Source: Bacillus taeanensis
GTDB lineage: Bacteria > Bacillota > Bacilli > Bacillales > UBA6769
Assembly (NCBI RefSeq): GCF_003318295.1
Contig: NZ_QOCW01000006.1
Location: 120,922-184,921 of the forward strand
Direction: 5' to 3'
Length of the DNA stretch: 64,000 bases
Of the stretch, positions 27,531-37,486 are shown in pieces (positions within the stretch are counted from its first letter, which is position 1; every line of letters starts with the position of its first letter). The translations under genes were made by a program, and so were the position numbers. Below the pieces are notes generated by a model. That model was not told the DNA's origin, did not search any database, and was given only the letters and a program-made list of their open reading frames with translations.

Positions 27531-27806
27531 TTATTCGTTAAATTTATCTAATAAACCAAATGGCTGATTAAGAAAGCTATGACGATAAAACTTTAACCTC
27601 TTTTGTTTTCTAACATCATGTTTCAGCTTTCTTTCACGAAGAAATAAGAGATCTGATTTTGTTTCCTGAAACTGCTCAATCCAATCTTGAGCATCATCAT
27701 AACGATTTAATAAAAACGAAAGACGAGCGCGATGCAAACAGTAATAACAATGATGATGTAAATCTTTGGCGAGCGTTACATCTTCCTCTAACACATAACC
27801 TTTCAT
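27531..27806 (-). CDS. Small basic protein of unknown function
   Basis: A 91-residue protein, highly charged and rich in Arg, Lys, His and aromatic residues. It has an HHHCYYCLHRARL stretch (about 18-30) with CxxC that could bind metal, then a basic helix KLKHDVRKQKRLKFYRH. ATG 27806 follows AGAGGTG; the longer frame starts inside that site. No family recognised. Confidence 0.6.
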   Translation of the reverse strand: MKGYVLEEDVTLAKDLHHHCYYCLHRARLSFLLNRYDDAQDWIEQFQETKSDLLFLRERKLKHDVRKQKRLKFYRHSFLNQPFGLLDKFNE

Positions 27807-28112
27807 TTCGTTCACCTCTTCGTTTAGTTAACTGCGCTTTTTTAAGGAGATATAAATATGAAGGAGCTCTCAACCTACCTTATAATACAAAACGATACCT
27901 TTATTTAGGGAATTCGAAACCTAGAGTTTTATTAGAACATATGAGAAAAAAATGATTAAAATTCTACTTTAGTGGGTAAATAAAAAGAAATGCTTCGTAT
28001 AAACCCTATGAGCTTGCCCCGGAGGCAGAAGTCAGTTATGTATAATATTCTTAATTTCTTTTATCTCTTTTAAAATTTTAACGAAGGTCAGACAACTTTT
28101 ACATTTCAAAAA
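27807..28112. other. Intergenic region with no supported gene
   Basis: A strong AAGGAGATATAAAT-ATG start at about 27858 on the plus strand leads to only 16 codons (ends ..IIQNDTFI). It may be a short peptide or the stub of a lost gene. Nothing else is recognised. Confidence 0.4.
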
Positions 28113-28145
28113 CCACTTAAACAAATGAAATGTTCAAGTGGTTTG
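28113..28145 (-). terminator. Terminator of the kinase-STAS gene
   Basis: AAACCACTT / AAGTGGTTT stem with inner pairing, just past the stop codon in the minus direction. Confidence 0.65.
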
Positions 28146-28179
28146 ATGTTTCTTCCGTTATATATAAACCGCTTTCAAG

Positions 28180-30024
28180 TCATCTGCTGAAATTAAGATC
28201 CTGCAGCGCCTGCTGAAGGTCAGACTTTGTTTTTAACTCACTATCAATCTCAATCCCAAGTTCAATCATTGTATCAGCAATTTCCGCACTAATCCCTGTT
28301 AAAATCGTCGAACAGCCCAGCAGTTTAATTCCTTTTACAATCTTAAACAAGTGATTTACAACGGCTGTATCCACAAATGGAACACCCGAGATATCAATAA
28401 TTAATTTTTGTGCTTTTAATTCTTTTACCCTTGATAATGTTTTTTCACGAATTTTCTTCGCCCGATACGTATCCACGTTTCCAACAATCGGAAGAATGCA
28501 AACATGGTCAGCAATTGGAATAACCGGCACAGATAGTTCATCAACTGTTTCTCGATGGCTTTTTAATAGTTCATTTTTATACTGCACATAATACGCTGTA
28601 AACGAATCAATAAACATATCAATAATATTGTTTACTTTTCGTTCTAACATAAAAAATTCATCCATATCAAGCGTGCTCTCGGATTCTTTATAAAAAGATT
28701 GAATCGCATTCCAAATGATACCGCGGCTTGATTGAAAGATTTCCCATGATAGATTAACAGGAAAATCCATTTTCGCACGCCGTGTTCCAATTTCCTTTGC
28801 CCAATCCATAATTTCTTCTGTTTTTATTTCTTTAATACTTCGGGCAAGAATGGTCATTAAAGGCTTGACACTTTTATAAAGCAGCTCCTCTTTATCTTCA
28901 AAATGAGTCGTAATATAGCTTTTATGTTCTTTAATATATTGAAACCATTCTTTTGAAAAAAAGTCAGCATTTCGCTCTAAATAGTCAGCTAAACTTGTTT
29001 CTGAAGTAATAACAGTTGACATCAAATCCCCCCCTAAATGTTGAGCAGCACGCATACTGCTTTTCGAAAAGTGAAGAGAAAAACTTGTTCCATTCCCTTC
29101 CTCACTATGAACTTTTACCTTTGCGTTATTGTTCTGCATCGCATTAAATACCTGTGCAACGCCCATTCCTTTTCCATCATCTTTTAATGAGAAAAAAGGT
29201 GTACCAAGTAAGCGCAGTTTGTCTTTCGGAATGCCAACCCCAGTATCTGAAATTGTAATATGAACACCTTCATGATCTTCATAAAGTTTGACTGTAAGCG
29301 TACCTCCATTTGACATCGCTTCAATTGCATTTTTAATAAGATTAAAAAAAGCCTTTTTAATCTGATCTTTTCTCCCCGTAACCATTGCGCCTTTACTTTC
29401 AATCGTTTTATCAACAGTGATATGATAGAGTTGATTTTGGAACAAAAGTAAAATAGCCTCAAGTTCAGCAGCAATATTAAAAGAGATGACTTTTTCTTGG
29501 GCAAATTCCGGCTTTGATACACTCATTAAATCATTTAAAATCGTGATCGCACGTTCTAGTTCTGTTTGAGCAATGTTTATGTAATGAGCATCATAGCCTT
29601 GATTTAATAACTGCAAAAAACCTTTTACCGCTGTTAATGGATTTCTCACTTCATGAGCAATTCCAGCCGACATCTCCCCTACAGAAGACAGGAGACGTGT
29701 ATTCCAATTATTTTGTTCATTAAAACTGTTCAACTGATCGATATTAAATACATATAGATGAATTTTGTCGATAATTTTTTGCAGCAAAAAGAAATACTGC
29801 TGCGAATTCATGCTCACCATAAACTGATTGGATTTCCCCATGAAACATTCATGGAGCTTTGTTTTTATTTCATTGTTATCAATGCGTTTAAAAAGATTAT
29901 TTGTTTCATCCTCTTTTAAAAGAAGCAATTGCTTTACTTCTTTATTCATCTGTTCAATCGTGCCATCTGAAGCAAGCTCAATAAATCCGTAGTTAATCTT
30001 TTGAGAATCCAGCAGCATATTCAC
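28180..30024 (-). CDS. Hybrid sensor histidine kinase fused to an RsbR-type stressosome module with STAS domain
   Basis: A 614-residue cytosolic protein. Residues 10-95 resemble a PAS sensor. HisKA (about 112-175) has H124 in GIAHEVRNPLTAVKGF, the form seen in Bacillus sporulation kinases. The ATPase domain (about 205-330) has NLIKNAIEA, DTGVGI and GKGMGVAQV. An RsbR-like helical N-domain (about 350-480) and a C-terminal STAS domain (about 495-612) follow, with both RsbR phosphothreonine positions kept (DISGVPFVDT and GISAEIADT). No membrane helix. GTG 30024 follows GGAGGTG, overlapping the end of the RsbT-like gene. The fusion suggests that one protein links histidine phosphorelay to stressosome partner switching; that is inference. 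Confidence 0.85.
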   Translation of the reverse strand: MNMLLDSQKINYGFIELASDGTIEQMNKEVKQLLLLKEDETNNLFKRIDNNEIKTKLHECFMGKSNQFMVSMNSQQYFFLLQKIIDKIHLYVFNIDQLNSFNEQNNWNTRLLSSVGEMSAGIAHEVRNPLTAVKGFLQLLNQGYDAHYINIAQTELERAITILNDLMSVSKPEFAQEKVISFNIAAELEAILLLFQNQLYHITVDKTIESKGAMVTGRKDQIKKAFFNLIKNAIEAMSNGGTLTVKLYEDHEGVHITISDTGVGIPKDKLRLLGTPFFSLKDDGKGMGVAQVFNAMQNNNAKVKVHSEEGNGTSFSLHFSKSSMRAAQHLGGDLMSTVITSETSLADYLERNADFFSKEWFQYIKEHKSYITTHFEDKEELLYKSVKPLMTILARSIKEIKTEEIMDWAKEIGTRRAKMDFPVNLSWEIFQSSRGIIWNAIQSFYKESESTLDMDEFFMLERKVNNIIDMFIDSFTAYYVQYKNELLKSHRETVDELSVPVIPIADHVCILPIVGNVDTYRAKKIREKTLSRVKELKAQKLIIDISGVPFVDTAVVNHLFKIVKGIKLLGCSTILTGISAEIADTMIELGIEIDSELKTKSDLQQALQDLNFSR

Positions 30025-30433
30025 CCTGTTTCACCTCCCTTTTATCAAACCATTTTACAGCTCGAACTCGTGTTCCAACAGCTTCTTCACTAGTAATTTC
30101 AAATTCATCCATTAACCGGCTTACCCCTGATAACCCTAAACCAAGCCCTTTAGTGGAAGGGCTTTCATTATTGAGCGCCTTTTTAATATCTCGAATACCT
30201 GGTCCTTCATCAACAGCAAGTACTTCAATACCGTAAGCTTTAATCGGAGTAATAAAAATCGCTCCTTTTGAAGCATAGTACACAATGTTGCGAGACAACT
30301 CCATAATTGATACAACAAGTTTAGTTTGTTCACATTTTGTCAGACCCCACTCTTCTGCTACTTTCTTGCCAATCGTGCTTGCCATGTAAACATCATCTTC
30401 TCGTTCAATGCCAATTCTGTACACCCTTTTCAT
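29993..30433 (-). CDS. RsbT-like anti-sigma switch serine/threonine kinase
   Basis: A 146-residue GHKL kinase of the RsbT/RsbW type, with N-box SIMELSRNIVYYA, ATP-binding DEGPGI and the GLGLGLSGVSRLMDEF lid. RsbT phosphorylates STAS-domain RsbR/RsbS and then activates the RsbU phosphatase. Its stop lies 32 bases inside the kinase-STAS gene, which supplies a likely substrate; no RsbS, RsbU, RsbW or sigma-B gene is adjacent. ATG follows AAGGGAAC. The C-terminus extends about ten residues beyond RsbT. Confidence 0.9.
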   Translation of the reverse strand: MKRVYRIGIEREDDVYMASTIGKKVAEEWGLTKCEQTKLVVSIMELSRNIVYYASKGAIFITPIKAYGIEVLAVDEGPGIRDIKKALNNESPSTKGLGLGLSGVSRLMDEFEITSEEAVGTRVRAVKWFDKREVKQGEYAAGFSKD

Positions 30434-30729
30434 CAGTTCCCTTACGTAAGATTAAAATAAAATGAATCTATTCACGCCTACTTTCTATTTTACCAAATTT
30501 TTTTAATTTTCGTTCTGTTTTTTAAAAAGATCTTTTAATTCTTTTTTATTTATGTTTACTAACATCAAGTACATTGTCCACAAATTAAAGGTATATATTT
30601 TCCTTACTTCTTCATTGTTGTATGCTTACAAATTTTATAAATCTTCTGTATTGAAGTTTTATTTTTCATTTAATGTGAAATTTAATAAAGTAAGAGTTTT
30701 TTAAGAAACAAAAAAGGAGAGTGATAGCG

Positions 30730-31347
30730 ATGAAGATAAAAACAGTAGAAATTGAGCAGTTAATTAAAGATAAAAAAGCAATTATAGACCTAAAAAAAGT
30801 AATTTGTCAAAACACCTATGATGTTTTTGCTTGTATTAAAAATTCATTTAAAGAGCTTCTTGATCAAGAAAGCGAGGATATATCGCTTAACGAAGAAAAC
30901 GACCATAATATTATTTTCAAAGTTTACAATACAACTATTGGCTGCGCAATTGTGGACGGTGTTTCGATGTTAAATGACAGCAAGCTTATTTCTGAGGAAA
31001 TGATTGAACAAATTAACGCTAAAAATTTGCGCGAAATTGTGTATGATACGGATTATAATAAATTCTTAACGGGAATGATTGCTGTTTATGTAAAAGAAGA
31101 AGGCTCTAAAAATGTGACAGCAAGTAAATTTTATGTAAACCATAATAAAACAACAATGTATAAATCTGAAATTGGATTAACGACGATTCATCATGTTGAG
31201 GCGGACAGATTAGAAGAGATGCTGCCCGCTATCATCCATTCAAATATAGAAAACGCCCTATTCCAAGGTTTTTCACAATGGGATGATTCTTCTCAAGCTT
31301 TTAAAGATCCTTCAGAGTTAAAAAAATCAAAAAAAATTGGCTTCTAG
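30730..31347 (+). CDS. Protein of unknown function (about 205 residues)
   Basis: Soluble, mixed alpha/beta protein with a Lys/Glu-rich N-terminal helix, a central region with IGCAIVDGVSML and a C-terminal helix. No membrane segment, no recognised motif. ATG 30730 follows AAGGAG by about ten bases. It is divergent from the RsbT-like gene across 290 bp and convergent with another unknown gene. Clear coding character but no function. Confidence 0.65.
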   Translation: MKIKTVEIEQLIKDKKAIIDLKKVICQNTYDVFACIKNSFKELLDQESEDISLNEENDHNIIFKVYNTTIGCAIVDGVSMLNDSKLISEEMIEQINAKNLREIVYDTDYNKFLTGMIAVYVKEEGSKNVTASKFYVNHNKTTMYKSEIGLTTIHHVEADRLEEMLPAIIHSNIENALFQGFSQWDDSSQAFKDPSELKKSKKIGF

Positions 31348-31369
31348 TTTGTGCTTCATGAATAACTTA

Positions 31370-31412
31370 AAAAGGAGGGTGATCGAAAAAATAAAGATAC
31401 ACACCTCCTTAA
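31370..31412. terminator. Terminator between two convergent unknown genes
   Basis: AAGGAGGGTG / CACACCTCCTT stem, one bulge, long A-rich loop. Confidence 0.55.
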
Positions 31413-31441
31413 ATTCTTTCTATTCCCCTTTACAAAAAACG

Positions 31442-31831
31442 CTATTCTTCTCCTAACTGTACTAAATAGTCTTTTAATACAGCTAAGCGATCTTCTCTAC
31501 CAAACTGCTCTACTAATTGATGTGCTGTATAATGGGTGATGTTAAGTCCAATTGTTGAGTAAGGGTTTAACTCTTTCAATTCTTCATTTAATAAAATATC
31601 ACATAATTCTGCTCGATCTGTTAATAAAACGAGGTTTTGCGTGTCTTCATTAAACATCAATTCCCCGCCGGTTTCTTTGTTTATATTAATCGCCATCGCA
31701 AAATTTAAATGCTTTTGCTCAGCATTTTCAGTAAAATTCATTTCAATATCAAGAAGACTAAACGCATCTTTCGTTAATAACTTCGCAAAATACATATCAT
31801 CTCCTACCGCATATACGTTTCCAATAATCAA
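31442..31831 (-). CDS. Protein of unknown function, TTG start
   Basis: A 129-residue acidic protein starting with TTG eight bases after AAGGAG. It has strands near the start (IIGNVYAVGDDMYFAKLL) and a C-terminal helix region; no cysteine motif, signal or membrane segment. Convergent with the 30730 gene. No family recognised. Confidence 0.6.
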   Translation of the reverse strand: MIIGNVYAVGDDMYFAKLLTKDAFSLLDIEMNFTENAEQKHLNFAMAININKETGGELMFNEDTQNLVLLTDRAELCDILLNEELKELNPYSTIGLNITHYTAHQLVEQFGREDRLAVLKDYLVQLGEE

Positions 31832-32325
31832 AAAATCAGCTCCTTATGCTCGTTATTTCCCGCTGTGCAGAGCAGGAAACCCTCTTAATGTTTTATTGTT
31901 GTTTTCAATTTTCCAGCTCTTAACTATCTTCGCTCTTTAGAAGTGTTTTCCCTTTTCAGGTGCTTTCTAATAATCTTTTCACATCACAAAAACAGCACAC
32001 TTTTTCACATTGAAGGTGTGCTGCTTTTTGCTTTTATCTACTCCATTTATTGGTTTCTATTCAAGAATTCACTTACAATCTCAAGAGAACGAAGGACGTC
32101 TCCTTTAAATTTTTAAGTTGAATTTATCCATATTTTAACACCCGATCATTTCAATTCGATTAAGTTTATTACAATATTCCCTCTTTCTGTCTCACAATTG
32201 AAACAGAAATGAAATCCTCAACAAAAAAAGACTTTGTTACACTGTTAAGATAGAGACTATTATAATATGAAGTGAACACCTCTTTTGTAAACACATCACT
32301 TATTATAAAACTTCGGAGGATTATG
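31832..32325. other. Intergenic region upstream of the dynamin-like gene
   Basis: Holds a hairpin at about 31991-32028 (CAGCACAC / GTGTGCTG followed by CTTTTTGCTTTT) that looks like a terminator but has no plus-strand gene before it, and a promoter TTACAC-N18-TATAAT at 32237-32266. The orphan terminator hints at a lost gene or an unrecognised small RNA. Confidence 0.45.
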
Positions 32326-35082
32326 ATGCCATTAGATAATCAGTTTATAAAAAAAAACTATTATGTAACATTGATAGAAAACAATAAAACCGCTGCCCCT
32401 GTTGAAATACTTGGAGAAATGCTTTTAGAAGAACAAAACAGCGGCGGAGATGATTTTTCATCAATTCGCTTTGCACAAGGTGAACTATATTTTCATTTTA
32501 AAGATTTTGAAACAGCGATTTTCAAATGGGAAAAAGTAAAGAATGAGCTTAAACCATGGGCAAAAAAGAATATTGCCGATGCTTATTTTGAACTGCATTT
32601 CTTATCAAAAGCAGAAGAAATTTACACATCGATCTCTTCAGAAAACCCTTCTTTAAATACAGAAACAGCTCTGCAGCTGTTTACACTTTACATAGAACAA
32701 AACAAGATTGATATGGCTGCCAGAGTCATAAAAAATACGGTTGCCGAAAATCCAGATTACCCCAATGTAACCGATCTTGCGCGTGCTTTTTTTGAAGAAC
32801 ATCGTGATTGGAACAGCGCCGTCGAGCTTGCTGTGAGTGAAACAACTCGCACAGAATCCATGAAGTGGTTTGATGTTTTAAGAGCTTATGTTGAAAAAAG
32901 TGTTACAAAAAATATTGAACCAGATTATTTTTCTAACGTATTAATAACCCTTTATCGAAACGATAAAAACCGATTTGAAGAACTGACAGCAGCATTTTGG
33001 GATAGTTATAAAAATGAAGAAATGTTTTTATTATGGATTGATACAATCAATAATCTTTTCAAAGAGGTAGGAATAAACGAATCAGACTCTTGGCGAAAAA
33101 TTTCTGCTCTTTATCAAGAAACCTATTTATACTTAATTAATGGTAAGTATTTTGTTAAAGAAATTGCTCATCTCGTCCCTTCCCTACTAACAAACTGGGT
33201 AAAATTAACCGATTCTTCTCATGCGCTGTTCGCTTCTGCCGCTTTGTTGGCTTGGAATCAAATTTTCCCTTCAACGATTAGTGAAGAAGCGGCGGCAGCG
33301 GCAGAGAAAAAAATCGGACAATCATCAAGTAAATACAATTGGCTTGATGACATTCTAGCGCTATTTGATACAATTGAAAATTGGGCAAAACAGCATGGTA
33401 TTGAAGTTGGTCATCGCTTTCAGTGGATTGTTGGGGAAATGATAGATTTAGAGAATCATCATCTGCTCGTTGCTGGAAGTGCAGGAAGCGGAAAATCTTC
33501 CTTTATTAATTCAATGTTAGGGGAAAATATTTCAAGTTCTCCTACCTCTGCTTTGATGATGTTTAAAAATCATGAAGAAGTTGAAATTAACGAGATTACA
33601 GATACAGAAATCACTTCTATTGAAGATGTAACTGAATTTCATGAGCGCACATCAAAAAGACGCCAAAAAAACGATAGTGAAATTTGTATTGATTTTAGAC
33701 TTCCTAATCAAATTTTACAAAAAAACAGGCTTTCCTTTATTGATTCGCCTGCCTTAAATAGAAGTGTGAATAAACATGAGCTGTTTACTTATTTGCATTT
33801 AGCTGACAGTTTACTATTTGTATTAAATGCAAGTGATCCTTTAACAGACGAAGAGCTTCAAATTCTTTTAAAAATAAAAAAACAAGCTCCACATCTTCCT
33901 GTTCATTTTCTATTAAATAAAGTAGATACGGTTTATAACGAACAAGAAGCGCTAAGAATACTTGATGAAACAGAAGCAAAAGTTAACACATATTTCCCAA
34001 ATGCGCAAGTATTTGCTTATTCATCTCATTATAAAAATCAGCAGCAAACAAGCGATTTTGAAGCATTTTTATCATCAAAACTTAACAACTTACATCTAAA
34101 AAAGCATCGTACTGAAAAACTACTATCTTTTACTGAAGAAACGATCACTTATTTGTTAGAAAAGCGAATTGAAATGGAAAACAGCTTAACTGAATCGATT
34201 CATTGGAATGAAGATATGGTCTTAAAACTCACTGCTGCCCTTCATCAATTAAATGATTTACAAACTGAAAAGGCAGAGAATATTCAGCATTCTTACCATG
34301 TAATTATGAAGGAAATACAAGAGGAAATAACAAAGGCCATTCCAGCCCTGATTCGAAGCTGTTCCGATATGATTAAGGAAGATAGCGATTTTCGTAAAAT
34401 TCACTTTCAATTAAATGAAGAAATTAATAAACGCATTCAAGATTATTTACAAAACACAATTTTACCTAAACTTTACTCTTCCATTCAAGATTGGATTTCA
34501 GACGCGCAGGAAGAACTTGTTCAAAGTAAAATCTATTTAGATGAAATGAGTGAAGGTTTTAACGCTTTATATGGAGAAGAACGAATACAATTAGAATGTG
34601 ATTTTAGAATACTCGATGATTGGCTCCGTGATGCAGGCAGGATGACAAGCGGCATTCGCATGGAAACAGTAAATGTATTTCTAAGATCGACACCGTCTCA
34701 ACTCGTTTTAAAAAGTGTTGGTAAGCTATTTGGTTCGATCCCGCAAAATAAAACAATGCTTTATAACAAATATAAGCAGTTTATTGAAAACGGTGAGTAT
34801 GATGAACTAACAGAATCAATTGCAAATAAATTTTTTATGCAGTTTGAATTGTTTGAAACTTCTCTAGAACGAGATATTCACATGTTCTTTAAAAATTCAT
34901 TTACAGTTCTTACTAACACGGTAGAAGAAACCGAAATCGAAATTCAAGAAAAAGAAACTACCTTAACAAACATGAAAACAAAACCTGAACACTATCACGA
35001 TCCACTTACATTGTTTAAATTAAAGCTGCGTCAATATGAATGGATGACACTTGTAGGCGGAAACTCATTTCAACTTCAATAG
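32326..35082 (+). CDS. TPR-containing dynamin-like GTPase
   Basis: A large protein of 918 residues. The N-terminal half (about 20-300) is helical with TPR-like pairs. A GTPase domain begins near residue 383 with P-loop GSAGSGKSS, has a switch-II FIDSPAL and the NKVD base-specificity motif, the pattern of bacterial dynamin-like proteins. The C-terminal 300 residues are long amphipathic helices, as expected of a stalk, with no obvious membrane segment. It is not the tandem-dynamin DynA architecture. Such proteins remodel or protect membranes; here the TPR part suggests a protein partner. ATG 32326 follows CGGAGG. Monocistronic. Confidence 0.8.
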   Translation: MPLDNQFIKKNYYVTLIENNKTAAPVEILGEMLLEEQNSGGDDFSSIRFAQGELYFHFKDFETAIFKWEKVKNELKPWAKKNIADAYFELHFLSKAEEIYTSISSENPSLNTETALQLFTLYIEQNKIDMAARVIKNTVAENPDYPNVTDLARAFFEEHRDWNSAVELAVSETTRTESMKWFDVLRAYVEKSVTKNIEPDYFSNVLITLYRNDKNRFEELTAAFWDSYKNEEMFLLWIDTINNLFKEVGINESDSWRKISALYQETYLYLINGKYFVKEIAHLVPSLLTNWVKLTDSSHALFASAALLAWNQIFPSTISEEAAAAAEKKIGQSSSKYNWLDDILALFDTIENWAKQHGIEVGHRFQWIVGEMIDLENHHLLVAGSAGSGKSSFINSMLGENISSSPTSALMMFKNHEEVEINEITDTEITSIEDVTEFHERTSKRRQKNDSEICIDFRLPNQILQKNRLSFIDSPALNRSVNKHELFTYLHLADSLLFVLNASDPLTDEELQILLKIKKQAPHLPVHFLLNKVDTVYNEQEALRILDETEAKVNTYFPNAQVFAYSSHYKNQQQTSDFEAFLSSKLNNLHLKKHRTEKLLSFTEETITYLLEKRIEMENSLTESIHWNEDMVLKLTAALHQLNDLQTEKAENIQHSYHVIMKEIQEEITKAIPALIRSCSDMIKEDSDFRKIHFQLNEEINKRIQDYLQNTILPKLYSSIQDWISDAQEELVQSKIYLDEMSEGFNALYGEERIQLECDFRILDDWLRDAGRMTSGIRMETVNVFLRSTPSQLVLKSVGKLFGSIPQNKTMLYNKYKQFIENGEYDELTESIANKFFMQFELFETSLERDIHMFFKNSFTVLTNTVEETEIEIQEKETTLTNMKTKPEHYHDPLTLFKLKLRQYEWMTLVGGNSFQLQ

Positions 35083-35087
35083 ATTGT

Positions 35088-35124
35088 ATAAAGGGATGGC
35101 TCAATAGCGAGCGGTCCCTTTATT
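35088..35124 (+). terminator. Terminator of the dynamin-like gene
   Basis: TATAAAGGGA / TCCCTTTATTATA stem with an 18-base loop. Confidence 0.7.
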
Positions 35125-35253
35125 ATATTACAAACTATTATCTCTTCTTTTGTATGTTTTTGATATGAGCAAATCTCTATTTGTCAATACTAATAAATGA
35201 TATATTATACGTAAATAAAGCAGCGCTAAAAATGCTTGAAAGGAGTTTTACAT

Positions 35254-35697
35254 GTGAGTAACGCGAAACAAAAAGAAGAATTAGAAAAACGCCTGACACC
35301 GATGCAGTATGAAGTCACTCAAAATAACGGCACAGAGCCTCCGTTTCGAAATGAATTTTGGAATCATAAAGAAGAAGGAATCTATGTAGATATCGTCTCA
35401 GGTGAACCGCTTTTCAGCTCATTCGATAAATTTGATTCAGGCTGCGGTTGGCCATCATTTACAAAACCTTTAAAAAATGACAATGTCAGTGAACATGTTG
35501 ATACTACCCACAACATGATTCGCACAGAAGTACGCAGTAAAAATGCGGACTCCCACCTTGGTCATGTATTTGAAGACGGCCCCATTGAAAAAGGTGGTTT
35601 GCGCTACTGCATTAATTCTGCCGCACTGAGATTTATTCCAAAAGAAAAATTAGAAAAAGAAGGATATGGTAAATATCTTTCATTGTTTGAAAAGTAG
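35254..35697 (+). CDS. msrB: Peptide-methionine (R)-S-oxide reductase MsrB
   Basis: A 147-residue repair enzyme for methionine-R-sulfoxide. Catalytic cysteine lies in [11 protein letters not shown], with SGCGWPSF and [13 protein letters not shown]. The zinc-binding CxxC pairs of some MsrB proteins are absent, as in Bacillus subtilis. The plus-strand frame opens at 35236, but AAAGGAG sits eight bases before GTG 35254. No msrA beside it. The catalase gene follows after its own promoter, so the two form an oxidative-stress neighbourhood. Confidence 0.95.
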   Translation: MSNAKQKEELEKRLTPMQYEVTQNNGTEPPFRNEFWNHKEEGIYVDIVSGEPLFSSFDKFDSGCGWPSFTKPLKNDNVSEHVDTTHNMIRTEVRSKNADSHLGHVFEDGPIEKGGLRYCINSAALRFIPKEKLEKEGYGKYLSLFEK

Positions 35698-35714
35698 ATA
35701 TTGTAGATAAAATG

Positions 35715-35756
35715 AAGTATCTCCGTGTATAACACACACTGGGATACTTTTTTTAT
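35715..35756 (+). terminator. Terminator of msrB
   Basis: AAGTATC / GATACTT stem followed by a T-run. A second hairpin at 35762-35805 (AACAACGAATT / AATTCGTTGTT) has no T-tract. The rest of the gap to katA (to 36025) is very AT-rich. Confidence 0.7.
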
Positions 35757-35971
35757 TGGATAACAACGAATTCCGGATTGCATCCACTCTCCAAAATTCG
35801 TTGTTGCTGTTTAACTTTCAAAAAAATAGTCATTTATCTTTTTGCTAAATAATACAATGTCTTGCTGTCACATTTTTTAGTTTTATTTATTTTATTCAAG
35901 CTTTTTCATTTAATATTAAATTATATAGTTTATTTAATTAAAATAATTATAATTTAGTATTGATTTTTTAT

Positions 35972-35986
35972 TGATAAGTGTTATCA
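35972..35986 (+). promoter_or_regulatory. Fur/PerR-type box before katA
   Basis: TGATAA-GTG-TTATCA, an inverted repeat close to the Fur-family 7-1-7 operator, 40 bp before the katA start. PerR control of vegetative catalase is known in Bacillus; Fur and PerR boxes cannot be told apart safely by eye. Confidence 0.55.
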
Positions 35987-36025
35987 TTATTAGTGTAAGT
36001 TAATTTATAATGAGGTGATGCGAAA

Positions 36026-37486
36026 ATGAGTAATCAAAAAAACAACCTTACTACAAGCTGGGGAGCTCCTGTTGGGGATAATCAAAATTCAATGACAGCT
36101 GGTTCAAGAGGTCCCACTTTAATTCAAGATGTCCATTTACTAGAAAAATTAGCTCATTTTAATAGAGAACGTGTTCCTGAGCGTGTTGTTCACGCAAAAG
36201 GTGCAGGTACACACGGTTATTTTGAAGTAACAAATGATGTAACAAAGTATACAAAAGCGAATTTTCTATCAGAAGTAGGAAAACGCACACCGCTATTCGT
36301 TCGTTTCTCTACTGTAGCTGGTGAAAATGGTTCTGCCGATTCTGTTCGTGATCCACGCGGCTTTGCGGTAAAGTTTTACACTGAAGAAGGAAACTATGAT
36401 TTAGTTGGTAACAATACACCTGTTTTCTTCATTCGTGATGCGATTAAATTCCCGGACTTTATTCATACACAAAAGCGTCATCCACAAACACACTTAAAAA
36501 ACCCAAATGCGATTTGGGATTTCTGGTCTTTATCACCTGAATCACTTCATCAAGTGACAATTCTTATGTCTGACCGCGGTATTCCGGCTACATACCGCCA
36601 CATGAACGGCTACGGCAGTCATACATTTAAATGGGTAAATGCTGATGGTGATGGTGTATGGGTGAAATACCACTTTAAAACAGCGCAGGGAATTAAAAAC
36701 TTAACAGAAGAAGTTGGTACACGTATTGCGGGTGAAAATCCAGATTATCATACAGAAGATTTGTTTAACGCGATTGAAAACGGTGATTTCCCTGAATGGA
36801 AAGTGTACGTTCAAATTATGCCTCTAAAAGATGCCAATACGTATCGTTTCGATCCATTTGATGTAACAAAAGTATGGTCACAAAAAGACTATCCATTAGT
36901 AGAAGTAGGACGCATGGTGTTAAACCGCAATCCGGAAAACTACTTTGCAGAAGTAGAACAAGCAACCTTCTCTCCTGGAACACTTGTGCCCGGTATTGAT
37001 GTCTCACCGGATAAAATGCTGCAAGGACGCTTGTTTGCTTATAGTGACGCACACCGCTATCGTGTTGGCGCAAACCACCAAGCACTGCCAATAAACCGTC
37101 CGCGTAATGAAGTGAAAAACTATCAGCGCGATGGTCAAATGCGCTTTGATAATAACGGCGGCAGCTCTGTTTACTATGAACCAAACAGCTATGGCGGTCC
37201 AACAGAAGCACCTGAAAATAAGCAAGCTGCATTCCCTGTTTCTGGTGTGGCTGACAGCGTTGGTTATGATCACAACGATCATTACACACAAGCTGGTGAT
37301 TTATACCGCTTAATGAGCAATGATGAACGTACTCGTCTAATTGAAAACATCGTAAACGCCATGAAACCAGTGAAAAGCGATGAAATTAAACTTCGTCAAA
37401 TCGGTCACTTCTATAAAGCAGATCCAGAGTACGGCACTCGTATTGCCGAAGGACTAGGTTTATCTGTTCCACAAGAAGTTAAATAA
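36026..37486 (+). CDS. katA: Catalase KatA (small-subunit, haem)
   Basis: A 486-residue monofunctional catalase that breaks down hydrogen peroxide. Distal histidine lies in [13 protein letters not shown], asparagine in [13 protein letters not shown], and the haem-ligating tyrosine in [14 protein letters not shown]. Length fits clade-3 enzymes. ATG follows GAGGTGATG. A Fur-family box precedes it; a small zinc-ribbon ORF follows. Confidence 0.97.
   Translation: MSNQKNNLTTSWGAPVGDNQNSMTAGSRGPTLIQDVHLLEKLAHFNRERVPERVVHAKGAGTHGYFEVTNDVTKYTKANFLSEVGKRTPLFVRFSTVAGENGSADSVRDPRGFAVKFYTEEGNYDLVGNNTPVFFIRDAIKFPDFIHTQKRHPQTHLKNPNAIWDFWSLSPESLHQVTILMSDRGIPATYRHMNGYGSHTFKWVNADGDGVWVKYHFKTAQGIKNLTEEVGTRIAGENPDYHTEDLFNAIENGDFPEWKVYVQIMPLKDANTYRFDPFDVTKVWSQKDYPLVEVGRMVLNRNPENYFAEVEQATFSPGTLVPGIDVSPDKMLQGRLFAYSDAHRYRVGANHQALPINRPRNEVKNYQRDGQMRFDNNGGSSVYYEPNSYGGPTEAPENKQAAFPVSGVADSVGYDHNDHYTQAGDLYRLMSNDERTRLIENIVNAMKPVKSDEIKLRQIGHFYKADPEYGTRIAEGLGLSVPQEVK

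Noticed and set aside
31382..31462. Short plus-strand ORF starting GTG after AAAGGAGG
   Set aside because: The start overlaps the binding site, the product is about 25 residues of low complexity, and the stem-loop there is better read as a terminator.
36816..37291. Minus-strand ORFs inside katA
   Set aside because: Antisense shadows of catalase; no start signals.
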